From: JAHIVB01 sp964574705
GTDB taxonomy: Bacteria; Bacillota_I; Bacilli_A; Izemoplasmatales; Hujiaoplasmataceae
DNA: 51,608 nt
Assembly (NCBI GenBank): GCA_964574705.1
Contig: CAZNOO010000012.1
Span: forward strand, 1-51,608
Direction of reading: 5' to 3'
Shown piece by piece: positions 9,213 to 17,223 of the stretch (its first letter is position 1; each line of letters opens with the position of its first letter). Made by a program: the position numbers and the translations under genes. Under the pieces are notes generated by a model that had not been told where the DNA came from, searched no databases, and was given only the letters and a program-made list of their open reading frames with translations.

Positions 9213-10124
9213 CTAGTAATGGACTCGTTTGCGGCTAACTACGCCTTGAATCAACGAGAAGATAACAGTAATAATAAATAAGATGATGGCTGCGGCTGAA
9301 GCGTAACTGATATATCCGACGTCGGTGTATCCGCTAACGTAACGATAAACGAATGCAACGATGGTCATCATAGAATAAGGTTGAGCTCCCATTTGAATAC
9401 CGAACAATCCGACGACGGAGTTATAGGCTTTTAAAGCACCGATCATCGAAGTGATGGAGATGTAAAGAATGAGAGGAGATAATAATGGAACTGTAATTCG
9501 TTTGAATACGGTCCATTTTGAAGCCGAATCTATTTTGGCTGCGTCATAGTATTGCTTGTCGATGTTTTGCATTCCGCTTGTAAACACCAAAATCTTGAAT
9601 GCAAGTCCACTCCAAATCGTATAAATTAGAAGTGCGCCCATCTGTGCTGTCCAACTTGCGGTACCGCCAACCCAGTTGATGGCATCAATGCCGAACCAAC
9701 CTAAGATGGCATTAAATAACCCATAGTTTTGATGAAACATAAAGGCGAATGCCATACCGACTGCGATGGCATTGGTAACATAAGGCAAAAAGTAAATTGT
9801 TTGGAAAAATCCTTTTAATTTCGGTATGTTTTTAAGCGCTACTGAAATAAAAAGTGACAAGAAAATTGAAATTGGAACGGATATAAATGCAATAACGAAT
9901 GTATTTTTGATCGAAATCCAGAATAATTGATTCTTGAAGATGAACAAAAAGTTTTGAAACGTATATCCGGTAATGATTCCTGCTCCGTTATTTGCCAGAG
10001 GTTGATAATCTTTGTAAATTGAAATGATAAAAGCATTCACGATTGGATAAAAAGTGAAGACTGTCATTAGAATGAGAAGCGGTGCGAGGTAGATCCACGC
10101 TCTCAGGTTGTTCTTCTTTTCCAT
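9213..10124 (-). CDS. ABC sugar-type permease, MalF/UgpA-like
   Basis: 303 aa with an N-terminal membrane segment carrying the PLLILMTVFTFYPI pattern of MalF/UgpA proteins, about six helices in all, and an EAA-type loop (YYDAAKIDSASKWTVFKRITVPLL). It is the partner of the downstream MalG-like permease. The gene begins five bases after the ATPase stop codon, so the first three genes are tightly coupled. No substrate-specific feature is recognisable. Confidence 0.92.
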   Translation of the reverse strand: MEKKNNLRAWIYLAPLLILMTVFTFYPIVNAFIISIYKDYQPLANNGAGIITGYTFQNFLFIFKNQLFWISIKNTFVIAFISVPISIFLSLFISVALKNIPKLKGFFQTIYFLPYVTNAIAVGMAFAFMFHQNYGLFNAILGWFGIDAINWVGGTASWTAQMGALLIYTIWSGLAFKILVFTSGMQNIDKQYYDAAKIDSASKWTVFKRITVPLLSPLILYISITSMIGALKAYNSVVGLFGIQMGAQPYSMMTIVAFVYRYVSGYTDVGYISYASAAAIILFIITVIFSLIQGVVSRKRVHY

Positions 10125-10129
10125 AAGAG

Positions 10130-11209
10130 TTAAAGTATGCTTCCTGACAGATCAAATAAATGTAATTTGCCTGGTTTGACCTTGAAATGAACGACGTCTC
10201 CTGCGCTGATGCGGTGTTCAACATCAACAATCGCTTTGAAAGTCTTCTTATCCAAAATCCCGCCTTCTCCGCTTTCTACTTCAATGATTAGAGTCGTATC
10301 TCTACCGATCGTCTCAACCATGTCGATTTCAAACTTGAAAGGAGATTTCTTTTCAGTATCAACAGCAAATCCTTCTGGGCGAATTCCGATTGTTACTTTT
10401 TGGTCAGGAAGTTTTGTTGTTCCAATTTTCATTCCGCCAATCATAACTTCTTTGTTTTTTATTTCTCCATCAAAAACATTGATTTGAGGATTTCCTAAAA
10501 AGCGTGCAACAAAAAGATTGACTGGAGCGTCATAAACTTGTTGAGGCTCTCCCATTTGTTGAATGACTCCATCTTTCATAACAACAATTTCATCAGAAAT
10601 GGACATTGCCTCTTCCTGGTCATGCGTTACGAATACGGTTGTAATTTTCGTTTCTCTTTGAATTCTCTTGATTTCTTCTCTTGTTTGAAGACGAAGACGA
10701 GCATCAAGATTGGAAAGTGGTTCGTCAAGCAACAAAACTCTCGGCTTTTTGACGAGGGCTCTAGCGATTGCAACACGTTGTTGTTGTCCGCCGGAAAGTT
10801 CTTTCGGTTTGCGGTCAAGCATTTCCTGCAACCCAACTAATTCAGCAATTTCAACGGTTCTCTGAATTGCCTCTTGTTTTTCAACTTTGAGGTTTTGAAG
10901 AGGGAAGAGAATGTTTTCGCGAACGGTCATATGAGGATACAACGCGTAGTTTTGGAAAACAAGTCCAATTCCTCTTTTCTCAGGAGGAGTCTCGGTGACT
11001 TCGTCTTCTCCAAAGAAAATTGTTCCTTCATTCTGTCTTAAAAGTCCAGCAATCAAATATAGAGTGGTGGATTTTCCGCAGCCAGAAGGTCCTAGAAGGC
11101 CAATCAGTTTTCCGGTTGGGATGACTAGATCCACATTGTCTACTGCGCGAACTTCCTTTTTGTTTTTGCTCGTAAAAATCTTTGTTAATCCTTGCAATTT
11201 AATTTCCAT
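10130..11209 (-). CDS. ABC transporter ATPase, MsmX/UgpC-like
   Basis: 359 aa from the chosen ATG at 11209, which has AGGAG seven bases upstream; an earlier alternative start at 11230 lacks that spacing. Seen: Walker A GPSGCGKS (40-47), signature LSGGQ (138-142), Walker B LLLDEP (159-164), and a C-terminal regulatory OB (TOBE-like) region after about residue 240 as in MalK, UgpC and MsmX. It energises the two permeases that follow. In Bacilli such ATPases can serve several sugar importers, so it may not be exclusive to this operon. It is the first gene of the unit. Confidence 0.93.
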   Translation of the reverse strand: MEIKLQGLTKIFTSKNKKEVRAVDNVDLVIPTGKLIGLLGPSGCGKSTTLYLIAGLLRQNEGTIFFGEDEVTETPPEKRGIGLVFQNYALYPHMTVRENILFPLQNLKVEKQEAIQRTVEIAELVGLQEMLDRKPKELSGGQQQRVAIARALVKKPRVLLLDEPLSNLDARLRLQTREEIKRIQRETKITTVFVTHDQEEAMSISDEIVVMKDGVIQQMGEPQQVYDAPVNLFVARFLGNPQINVFDGEIKNKEVMIGGMKIGTTKLPDQKVTIGIRPEGFAVDTEKKSPFKFEIDMVETIGRDTTLIIEVESGEGGILDKKTFKAIVDVEHRISAGDVVHFKVKPGKLHLFDLSGSIL

Positions 11210-11265
11210 AAAGTTTCTCCTATCTGTCAATGCAGTAATTCATTATTTTTAAAGTTAAAAGCTTG

Positions 11266-11283
11266 AGTCACAAGCTGGTGACT
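11266..11283. promoter_or_regulatory. Inverted repeat upstream of the ABC/nuclease operon (candidate operator)
   Basis: AGTCAC-AAGCTG-GTGACT is a perfect six-base inverted repeat with a six-base spacer, located 57 bases upstream of the ATPase start and just after the terminator of the preceding gene. It lacks a U tract. It could be a repressor operator for the operon or a leader hairpin. No regulator gene lies beside it and no convincing -35/-10 pair was seen here. Confidence 0.35.
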
Positions 11284-11287
11284 ACCG

Positions 11288-11328
11288 AAAAAAAAAGAGC
11301 AACCTTTTTAATGAAGGTATTACGCTCT
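11288..11328 (-). terminator. Terminator after the recR-operon small membrane protein gene
   Basis: On the minus strand an imperfect stem, AGAGC...GCTCT with inner ACCTT/AAGGT pairing, is followed by nine U residues. It separates the dnaX-recR unit from the ABC/nuclease operon. Confidence 0.75.
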
Positions 11329-11333
11329 ACATT

Positions 11334-11618
11334 TTAAAAAATAGACATATGGGTGCCCGTGACCTGTACATATCCAATTAAATTTTGAATAATGTCGGTT
11401 TGGGTCCAAACAACATAAAAAACACCGCCTAATATGGCAATTACAACAAACAGTTTTATGAACTTCTTTAAGAAGACAAATACTCCAACAATTGCAAAAA
11501 TTGCAAGCGCTAATAATATCACTGCTTGGATCCAAAGATCGAATCCTCCCAAAAGTGTAAATAACTGATTGATATAAGGCTCGACGAAGCTTTCGATTGT
11601 ATCAATGATACCTGACAT
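11334..11618 (-). CDS. Small two-helix membrane protein, unknown function
   Basis: 94 aa from ATG 11618 (AGGTGA six bases upstream; the adjoining TTG at 11621 is too close to that site). Seen: a short amphipathic N-terminus and two hydrophobic segments (around ILLALAIFAIVGVFVFL and LFVVIAILGGVFYVVW). I do not recognise the family. It is the last gene of the dnaX-ybaB-recR unit. In Bacillus the same position downstream of recR holds yaaL and the membrane protein BofA, but I see no sequence case for homology. Confidence 0.75.
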   Translation of the reverse strand: MSGIIDTIESFVEPYINQLFTLLGGFDLWIQAVILLALAIFAIVGVFVFLKKFIKLFVVIAILGGVFYVVWTQTDIIQNLIGYVQVTGTHMSIF

Positions 11619-11702
11619 CAAAAATCACCTCTCATTAGTATTTATAATATATTGATATTATACCACAATAACGTAAAACAAAAAGACAATTCTTCGTAAA
11701 TT

Positions 11703-12302
11703 TTAGAAAACTCTACGATTTTCAATTGCTTTGTTCAAAGTTTGATCATCAGCGTATTCAAGGTTTGAGCCTACAGGCACACCATACCCAATGCGCGTAA
11801 CAAGAATGTCGATTTCCTTCAGCACTCTTTTAATATACTGTGCAGTTGCTTCGCCTTCCTGTGTCGCGGAAGTTGCAAGTATAACTTCCTCAATGGATTC
11901 AGTTTCCAATCTTTTCCAAAGTGAAATCAGATTCAATTCATTCGGACCGATTCCATTCAGAGGAGACAAGGCTCCATTTAATACGTGATAAAGTCCTTGA
12001 TATGTTCCAGATTTTTCAATTGAAAAAACATCTTTAGTTGTTTCAAGAATCATAATTTTAGAAGTATCTCTTGTGGTGTCAGAACAGATTTCACAAGTGT
12101 CTTTGTCAGTAAGATGATGGCATATGTTGCATGGTCTGATTTTTTCTTTGGCAGAAAGTAAAGCTGATGAAAAATCTTTAATGCTTTCGTCATTCATTTC
12201 GATGACAGAAAACATCGCATACCTTTCAGCGGTTTTTCTTCCAACGCCAGGGTATTTCATGAATTCGCCGATTAAATCTTCAAGCGCTTTGGGGTATTGC
12301 AT
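11703..12302 (-). CDS. recR: Recombination protein RecR
   Basis: 199 aa, normal for the family. Seen: N-terminal helix-hairpin-helix region (KYPGVGRKTAER), a four-Cys zinc finger (Cys58, 61, 70, 73), a Toprim domain (about 82-170) and the C-terminal GVPVGSNLEYAD segment. RecR works with RecO and RecF to load RecA at gapped DNA. Its ATG overlaps the ybaB stop as TAATG, implying translational coupling, and the ybaB-recR order after dnaX is conserved in Bacilli. Confidence 0.97.
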   Translation of the reverse strand: MQYPKALEDLIGEFMKYPGVGRKTAERYAMFSVIEMNDESIKDFSSALLSAKEKIRPCNICHHLTDKDTCEICSDTTRDTSKIMILETTKDVFSIEKSGTYQGLYHVLNGALSPLNGIGPNELNLISLWKRLETESIEEVILATSATQEGEATAQYIKRVLKEIDILVTRIGYGVPVGSNLEYADDQTLNKAIENRRVF

Positions 12303-12610
12303 TAGAACATCCCCGGCATTTTCATCCCTTGTGTCAAGGACCCAATGGTTTCTTCCAATTCCTTGTCGACTCGCTTAAAAGCATCGTTCAATGCAACAAC
12401 GATAAGGTCTTGTAACATTTCAAGATCATCTAGATCAACTTCATCTTTTTTAATATCAATAGAGAGGACTTCTTTGGTTCCCTTTACAGCAACCTTCACT
12501 ACAGAGCCTCCGGCTTGACCATAAAAAGTAGATGCGTTTATTTCTGCTTGAGCCTTTTTAAGGTCTTCTTGCATCTTCTGTATTTTCTTTATCATTTGTG
12601 GATTAATCAT
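12302..12610 (-). CDS. ybaB: YbaB/EbfC family nucleoid-associated protein
   Basis: 102 aa. Seen: N-terminal helix rich in Lys and Gln (MIKKIQKMQEDLKKAQAEI), a central beta region (VKVAVKGTKEVLSIDI), and a C-terminal helix ending in Met/Gly-rich residues, the classic YbaB/EbfC layout. These proteins dimerise like tweezers and bind DNA with little specificity. The gene sits between dnaX and recR as in most bacteria and overlaps the recR start. Confidence 0.95.
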   Translation of the reverse strand: MINPQMIKKIQKMQEDLKKAQAEINASTFYGQAGGSVVKVAVKGTKEVLSIDIKKDEVDLDDLEMLQDLIVVALNDAFKRVDKELEETIGSLTQGMKMPGMF

Positions 12611-12624
12611 TACGATTCACCTCT

Positions 12625-14439
12625 TTATTTTTTAATTGAAACAATATCTCCGAAGAGATTCAAGGCGTCAGTGACAACTTTCTTATCCGTCTCGGCAGAG
12701 ACCTCTTCAACGACTTCTTTTGATACATCTTTCAAATCTCCGCAAACAATAGGAGATAGTTTAATTCTGCGTTTCCCTTGCCTCCAAAGCGATGTAAATT
12801 CATCTACGATATCTTGAAAAATATGCTCTGGCAAAGCGATATAATCTATCTCTCGGCCAAAAGCTTTTTCTAAGACATTCAGTGCGATTTTTTTGCCGCT
12901 AGGTTTCATAACTCTATTGCATGGACCAGCACTTGAAAAGGTTATGATAATCTTATCCTTCGAACTAGCAACTAATGTTGCACTTTCTAAAATCATCGCA
13001 AACTGATTCATAATGCCGGAAGGATTATTTTTGGTAATACTATGCCAGCGATCTAATAAATAAACCTTATCGTCTCTATCTCCATTATTGAGAACCTCTT
13101 CAACGAATTGAATTTGATATGTGTTTCCAATATTATCACAAGGTTCAGGTATTGTTTCAACCACTTCTTCAACGGGTTTTTCTTCAACGCTTTTTACACT
13201 TTCTAAGACTTCTTCCTCAATAGAGGTTTCCAACTCGTCAGTGTCTATTACTTCAATGATTGTTTCTTTTTCAACAACTGATGGTTTTCTGTTTTCGAGT
13301 TCTTCGATCCGGACTTCCAGTTGTTCTATCTTTCCAATCCATTTTGCTTCACTGTTGCTTTCAAGGTCGGTCATCTTTATGAATGCAAGTTCCAAATACA
13401 ATTTTGGATTATTGCTCCACTTGATGTCGTTCATTGTTTTATTCATTAAGTCCATGTAGAAGAAGATTCTTTGATTGCTCATCGTCTTTGATAAGGAGAT
13501 GAATCTCTCATTTGAAAACAGGCTGCTTGAAGCTTCTGTTATTCCGATGTTTTTAAGCATCAAGATATCTCTGAAAAAGGTCAGTAGATTTGAAACAATC
13601 TTCTGTACTTCTTTCCCTTCAATAATCAGGTTGTTCATTGCTTCAATAGCAGATGTCGAATCCATTCCCATAATTGCTTCGACGATATCCATTTGTTTTT
13701 CGTAGGAGATGGCTCCGCAAATTTGATTAACATCGTCCAGTGAAATTCGTTCAGGGCTGAAAGCGTTGGCTTGATCAAGCAAACCGATTGCATCTCGAAG
13801 TCCGCCTTCGGCATAAATAGCAATTTGTTCGATTGCTTCTTCTTCAATTTGAATTTGTTCCTGCTTAATGATTTCTTTCAGTTTAGTAACAATGTCAACA
13901 GGAGTAATAGCCTTGAAGTCAAACCGCTGACACCTAGAGTGAATTGTAAGTGGAATCTTTTGAGGTTCTGTAGTACATAATATAAATATCACATGCGCGG
14001 GTGGCTCTTCTAAAGTTTTCAAAAGGGCATTAAATGCTCCGGTTGAAAGCATGTGAACCTCATCAATGATATATACTTTAAATTTTACATATCCCGGAAG
14101 ATATTTTACCTTGTCTCTGATTTCTCTGATTTCATCGACGCCGTTATTGCTTGCTGCGTCAATTTCAATAACGTCACTGATTGATCCATCTTGAATACCA
14201 AGACAGGATTCACAAACGTTACAAGGATTATCTATCGGTGCTAATTCGCAATTGACTGCTTTTGCAAAAATTTTGGCAATCGAGGTTTTTCCGGTTCCTC
14301 TAGGTCCGCTAAATAAATAAGCATGCTGAACTTTACCACTTTTAAGAGCATTTTGCAAAGTGGTAGTAATGTGTTTTTGCCCAGCAACTTCATGAAAATC
14401 GCTCGGACGATAGGTTCTATAAAGCGCTCGATAGCTCAT
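12625..14439 (-). CDS. dnaX: DNA polymerase III gamma/tau clamp-loader subunit
   Basis: 604 aa. Seen: MSYRALYRTYRPSDF start, Walker A GPRGTGKT (45-52), zinc-binding Cys64/73/76/79, Walker B IIDEVHM (124-130), and the SRC sensor (168-170), followed by an acidic linker (about 390-440) and a tau-like C-terminal domain. It loads the beta clamp at the replication fork. The length suggests a full tau; I did not find a convincing programmed frameshift site for a shorter gamma. It begins three bases after the enzyme I-like gene and leads into ybaB and recR. Confidence 0.97.
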   Translation of the reverse strand: MSYRALYRTYRPSDFHEVAGQKHITTTLQNALKSGKVQHAYLFSGPRGTGKTSIAKIFAKAVNCELAPIDNPCNVCESCLGIQDGSISDVIEIDAASNNGVDEIREIRDKVKYLPGYVKFKVYIIDEVHMLSTGAFNALLKTLEEPPAHVIFILCTTEPQKIPLTIHSRCQRFDFKAITPVDIVTKLKEIIKQEQIQIEEEAIEQIAIYAEGGLRDAIGLLDQANAFSPERISLDDVNQICGAISYEKQMDIVEAIMGMDSTSAIEAMNNLIIEGKEVQKIVSNLLTFFRDILMLKNIGITEASSSLFSNERFISLSKTMSNQRIFFYMDLMNKTMNDIKWSNNPKLYLELAFIKMTDLESNSEAKWIGKIEQLEVRIEELENRKPSVVEKETIIEVIDTDELETSIEEEVLESVKSVEEKPVEEVVETIPEPCDNIGNTYQIQFVEEVLNNGDRDDKVYLLDRWHSITKNNPSGIMNQFAMILESATLVASSKDKIIITFSSAGPCNRVMKPSGKKIALNVLEKAFGREIDYIALPEHIFQDIVDEFTSLWRQGKRRIKLSPIVCGDLKDVSKEVVEEVSAETDKKVVTDALNLFGDIVSIKK

Positions 14440-14442
14440 ACT

Positions 14443-15168
14443 TTATCGCCTTTCTTCTAATATCGTATTAACAAAATCAATTTCGGGGTTAATATAGATG
14501 TTTCCTTGATACGAATCAAGCAATACCATATCTCCATCTTTAATTCCTGAATCGAATATTTCACTGACAATCATTCCGGGAATGTCTTTGGTTCTTGCAA
14601 TGACGGCGGAATGTTGATTATATGATCCTGTTTTTGATATAAAACCAAAAACGCATTCTTTGTTAAAATTATATAAAACGCTTGGTTTCATCTTTTCCAA
14701 AATCAATATTTTAGCATCTTCAAAAGAACAAGATATTTCATAATTTTCTTCTTGAATGGTATATAATACTCTGTCAGTAGCGTCTTCTATATCGATGACT
14801 CTGTTTCTCATGTACTCGCTGGACAAACGACCGAAGAGTTCCATCGCTTCTTGTGCAGCTTTTTTGTATGAATCATAAGCGGTTAAGCCTGAAGAAATAT
14901 ATTCTTTCGCCTTATCCAAAAGCATCGGATCAGATATCATTAATTTATGGGCTTCAAAGATGGTCGAAATTCTCTCGTTGTAAAGCATGTGAGAAGTTCT
15001 AATCTGTTCTTCTAATCTTACCGCGGATTTTGAAAGTGCATTTTGAAGTATTTCCATTTGGTTGGAACCCTTAATTTCAGAAGTCCCCAACTCTTGTTCC
15101 GACTTCAAGATTAATGCTTTTCCATACGCGATTCCTGGGTTGACAATAAGTCCAGAATACTTCTGCAT
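14443..15168 (-). CDS. Stand-alone enzyme I N-terminal-like (PEP-utilising) protein
   Basis: 241 aa from ATG 15168, chosen because AGGAG lies eight bases upstream; ATG 15174 is only two bases from it. Seen: collinearity with the first part of PTS enzyme I, namely NPGIAYGKA start, FEAHKLMISDP, YMRNRVIDIEDATDRVL, then the swivelling His domain (SKTGSYNQHSAVIARTKDIPGM) with the conserved His at 186. The C-terminal TIM barrel that binds PEP is absent, and the gene ends right after the swivelling domain. It therefore cannot autophosphorylate from PEP as enzyme I does. Its role is unknown; a phospho-relay partner or regulatory domain is possible. It sits three bases before dnaX. Confidence 0.85.
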   Translation of the reverse strand: MQKYSGLIVNPGIAYGKALILKSEQELGTSEIKGSNQMEILQNALSKSAVRLEEQIRTSHMLYNERISTIFEAHKLMISDPMLLDKAKEYISSGLTAYDSYKKAAQEAMELFGRLSSEYMRNRVIDIEDATDRVLYTIQEENYEISCSFEDAKILILEKMKPSVLYNFNKECVFGFISKTGSYNQHSAVIARTKDIPGMIVSEIFDSGIKDGDMVLLDSYQGNIYINPEIDFVNTILEERR

Positions 15169-15221
15169 CGGCATCACTCCTATGATACTATTATAACCGA
15201 TTTTGCTCTTTTTTCATAGGC

Positions 15222-15713
15222 TTAAATCTGATTCTCTTCTAATTTCTCTTTAACAAAAGAACAGACAAAAGCCATCGCTCTCGCTTCTAAAGTATCAGCT
15301 CTAAACTTCTTAGAAATTTTCTCTAAGGAAATGATTTCAGTTTCTCCGTTTTGGTAAATCAAATAGGCGTTATGTACCTGTGTTTGAAATTTCTCACTTC
15401 TTTGTAATTTGCGAAAGTCTTCAATTAAGAACTGTTTTGACTCGCTCATCAATTCTCCGATTTTGCGCAGAAAATTACCTTCATAATCCACTTTCCTTTT
15501 TTTCTCAGCAGACTTGTCAACAATCTTTTGTACCAATGAGTCACCTCCGTAGTATAGAAGAGTGAAAATCAAAGGCAAAATCCAAAGACTAATGAGATCT
15601 GCCAATTGTGCGTCCTGTGTAATAAAAAGATAAATTGAATACCCTAAAATAATGAGGGAAGTACCGATAAAGATAATAATGTAAAATTTTAATGGTTTTT
15701 TATGTTGTCTCAT
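15222..15713 (-). CDS. Membrane protein of unknown function with two N-terminal helices
   Basis: 163 aa from ATG 15713, which is best spaced from AGGTGATG; in-frame starts at 15719 and 15722 overlap that site. Seen: a Lys-rich N-terminus, two hydrophobic segments (about 9-31 and 39-56 of this product), then a charged cytoplasmic tail with helical character to the C-terminus. I do not recognise the family. It is the first gene of the unit running into the enzyme I-like gene and dnaX, and it is divergent from mnmE across 68 bases. Confidence 0.75.
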   Translation of the reverse strand: MRQHKKPLKFYIIIFIGTSLIILGYSIYLFITQDAQLADLISLWILPLIFTLLYYGGDSLVQKIVDKSAEKKRKVDYEGNFLRKIGELMSESKQFLIEDFRKLQRSEKFQTQVHNAYLIYQNGETEIISLEKISKKFRADTLEARAMAFVCSFVKEKLEENQI

Positions 15714-15781
15714 ATTCATCACCTTACAAAGTATTATACAATAAAAAGGTCCCTTTATGGTAAAATATTTATGGTGATATT

Positions 15782-17131
15782 ATGTTGTTCGATACGATAG
15801 TCGGAATTTCCACCAAGCTTGGCGAGAGTGCCATCAACGTGGTTAGGATCTCTGGAGAAGAGTCTTTAAACATTACAAATAAAGTGTTGAGGGGAATCGA
15901 TTTATCTCAAGTTCCAACTCATTCAGTTCATTACGGATATATTGTTGACGGTAAAAAAATGATTGATGAAGTCATGGTTTCCGTCTTTTTGCATCCCCGC
16001 TCCTTTACAACCGAAGACACTGTCGAAATCAGTTGTCATGGCGGATTCTTGATTGCGAATGAAATTGTAAAACTATTATTAAAACACGGTGCAAGATTGG
16101 CAATGAACGGCGAGTTTACAAAACGAGCTTATCTAAACGGACGAATCGATTTGACGAAAGCGGAAAGTATTATGGATATGATTTCCGCAAAAACGTTGAC
16201 CCAATTACAATTAGCCAACCAACAGCTTCGTGGAGACATTGCTGCTTTGGTTCGAACTATGCAGGATGAATTATTGGAAATTATAGCTCAAATTGAAGTA
16301 AATATTGATTACCCAGAATATGATGACGTCGTTGAACTGACTCAAAAAAACATCGAACCTAAAATTGTTTCTTTAATTGGAAAAATGGAAAAAGCAATTG
16401 AACAAGCAAACACTGGAAAAATCATTAGAGAAGGAATCCAAACCGTTATTGTAGGGAAGCCGAATGTTGGAAAATCTAGCCTATTGAATTCCTTGCTGAA
16501 GGAAGAAAAAGCAATCGTCACAGAAGTATCCGGAACAACCCGAGACTTGATTGAAGCTGAATTAAATTTACATGGAATATTGTTGAAATTAGTCGACACA
16601 GCGGGGATCAGAAATACAGATGACATCGTTGAAAAAATAGGAATCGAAAGAACAAAAAATGCAATCGAAAAAGCGGAGTTGGTTTTGCTCGTCCTAGATC
16701 AGAGCGAATCATTAACTGATTTGGATAAAGAGTTGCTAGAATTAACTAAGAAAAAAACAAGAATTTTAGTTGGAAACAAAATGGATTTGGGGCATAAAAT
16801 CAACATTGAGAACGAGACCGTTATTCCAGTCTCAGCTAAAAATCAATTGGGACTTGACTTGCTTGAAAACGAAGTTAAAAATAGATTTGTCGATTCTTCT
16901 TTGCTGGATAATCAAGAAGTAATTCTTTCCAATACTAGACATATATCCAAATTAGAGGAAGCTGAAATTAACTTGAAAGATGCACTAAATGCAACCAAAA
17001 CACTCCTTCCGGTTGACATGATTGAAATCGATTTAAGAAACGCATGGCACAACTTGGGTGAAATCACAGGAGAGATTGCAAACGACACGCTAATCAATAC
17101 GCTCTTTTCAAAGTTCTGTTTAGGTAAATAA
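15782..17131 (+). CDS. mnmE: tRNA uridine-5-carboxymethylaminomethyl modification GTPase MnmE
   Basis: 449 aa. Seen: N-terminal folate-binding domain (FDTIVGISTKLGESAINVVR), a helical domain interrupted by a G domain with P-loop GKPNVGKS (225-232), G3 DTAGIR and G4 NKMD, and the C-terminal FCLGK with the catalytic-type Cys446. With MnmG it modifies U34 of certain tRNAs. It is a single gene here without mnmG beside it. In Bacilli mnmE lies close to the origin near mnmG, noc and parAB; only the parS-like site after it remains in this window. Confidence 0.97.
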   Translation: MLFDTIVGISTKLGESAINVVRISGEESLNITNKVLRGIDLSQVPTHSVHYGYIVDGKKMIDEVMVSVFLHPRSFTTEDTVEISCHGGFLIANEIVKLLLKHGARLAMNGEFTKRAYLNGRIDLTKAESIMDMISAKTLTQLQLANQQLRGDIAALVRTMQDELLEIIAQIEVNIDYPEYDDVVELTQKNIEPKIVSLIGKMEKAIEQANTGKIIREGIQTVIVGKPNVGKSSLLNSLLKEEKAIVTEVSGTTRDLIEAELNLHGILLKLVDTAGIRNTDDIVEKIGIERTKNAIEKAELVLLVLDQSESLTDLDKELLELTKKKTRILVGNKMDLGHKINIENETVIPVSAKNQLGLDLLENEVKNRFVDSSLLDNQEVILSNTRHISKLEEAEINLKDALNATKTLLPVDMIEIDLRNAWHNLGEITGEIANDTLINTLFSKFCLGK

Positions 17132-17147
17132 TGTTTCACGTGAAACC
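17132..17147. promoter_or_regulatory. parS centromere-like ParB-binding site
   Basis: TGTTTCACGTGAAACC begins at the base after the mnmE stop codon and matches 15 of 16 positions of the conserved bacterial parS consensus (TGTTTCACGTGAAACA). The 14-base core, 17133-17146, is a perfect palindrome. The site is intergenic between convergent genes. It implies a ParABS chromosome segregation system and origin proximity. It is not a Noc box, whose core is CCCGGG. Confidence 0.88.
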
Positions 17148-17162
17148 ATAAGAAAAATAGAA

Positions 17163-17187
17163 GGCGCGAGTTCTGAAAACTCGCGCC
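17163..17187. terminator. Bidirectional terminator between mnmE and the ttcA-like gene
   Basis: A perfect ten-base stem GGCGCGAGTT/AACTCGCGCC with a five-base loop sits between two convergent genes. The U tract is weak on the plus strand (ATTTCTTT) and on the minus strand, but the GC-rich stem is strong. Confidence 0.75.
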
Positions 17188-17223
17188 ATTTCTTTCACAT
17201 AAAAAACATATTATTACTGTATT

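Noticed and set aside
12625..14439. Programmed frameshift in dnaX producing gamma
   Set aside because: I found no clear A-rich slippery heptamer followed by a stem-loop at the expected place, so only the full tau frame is reported.
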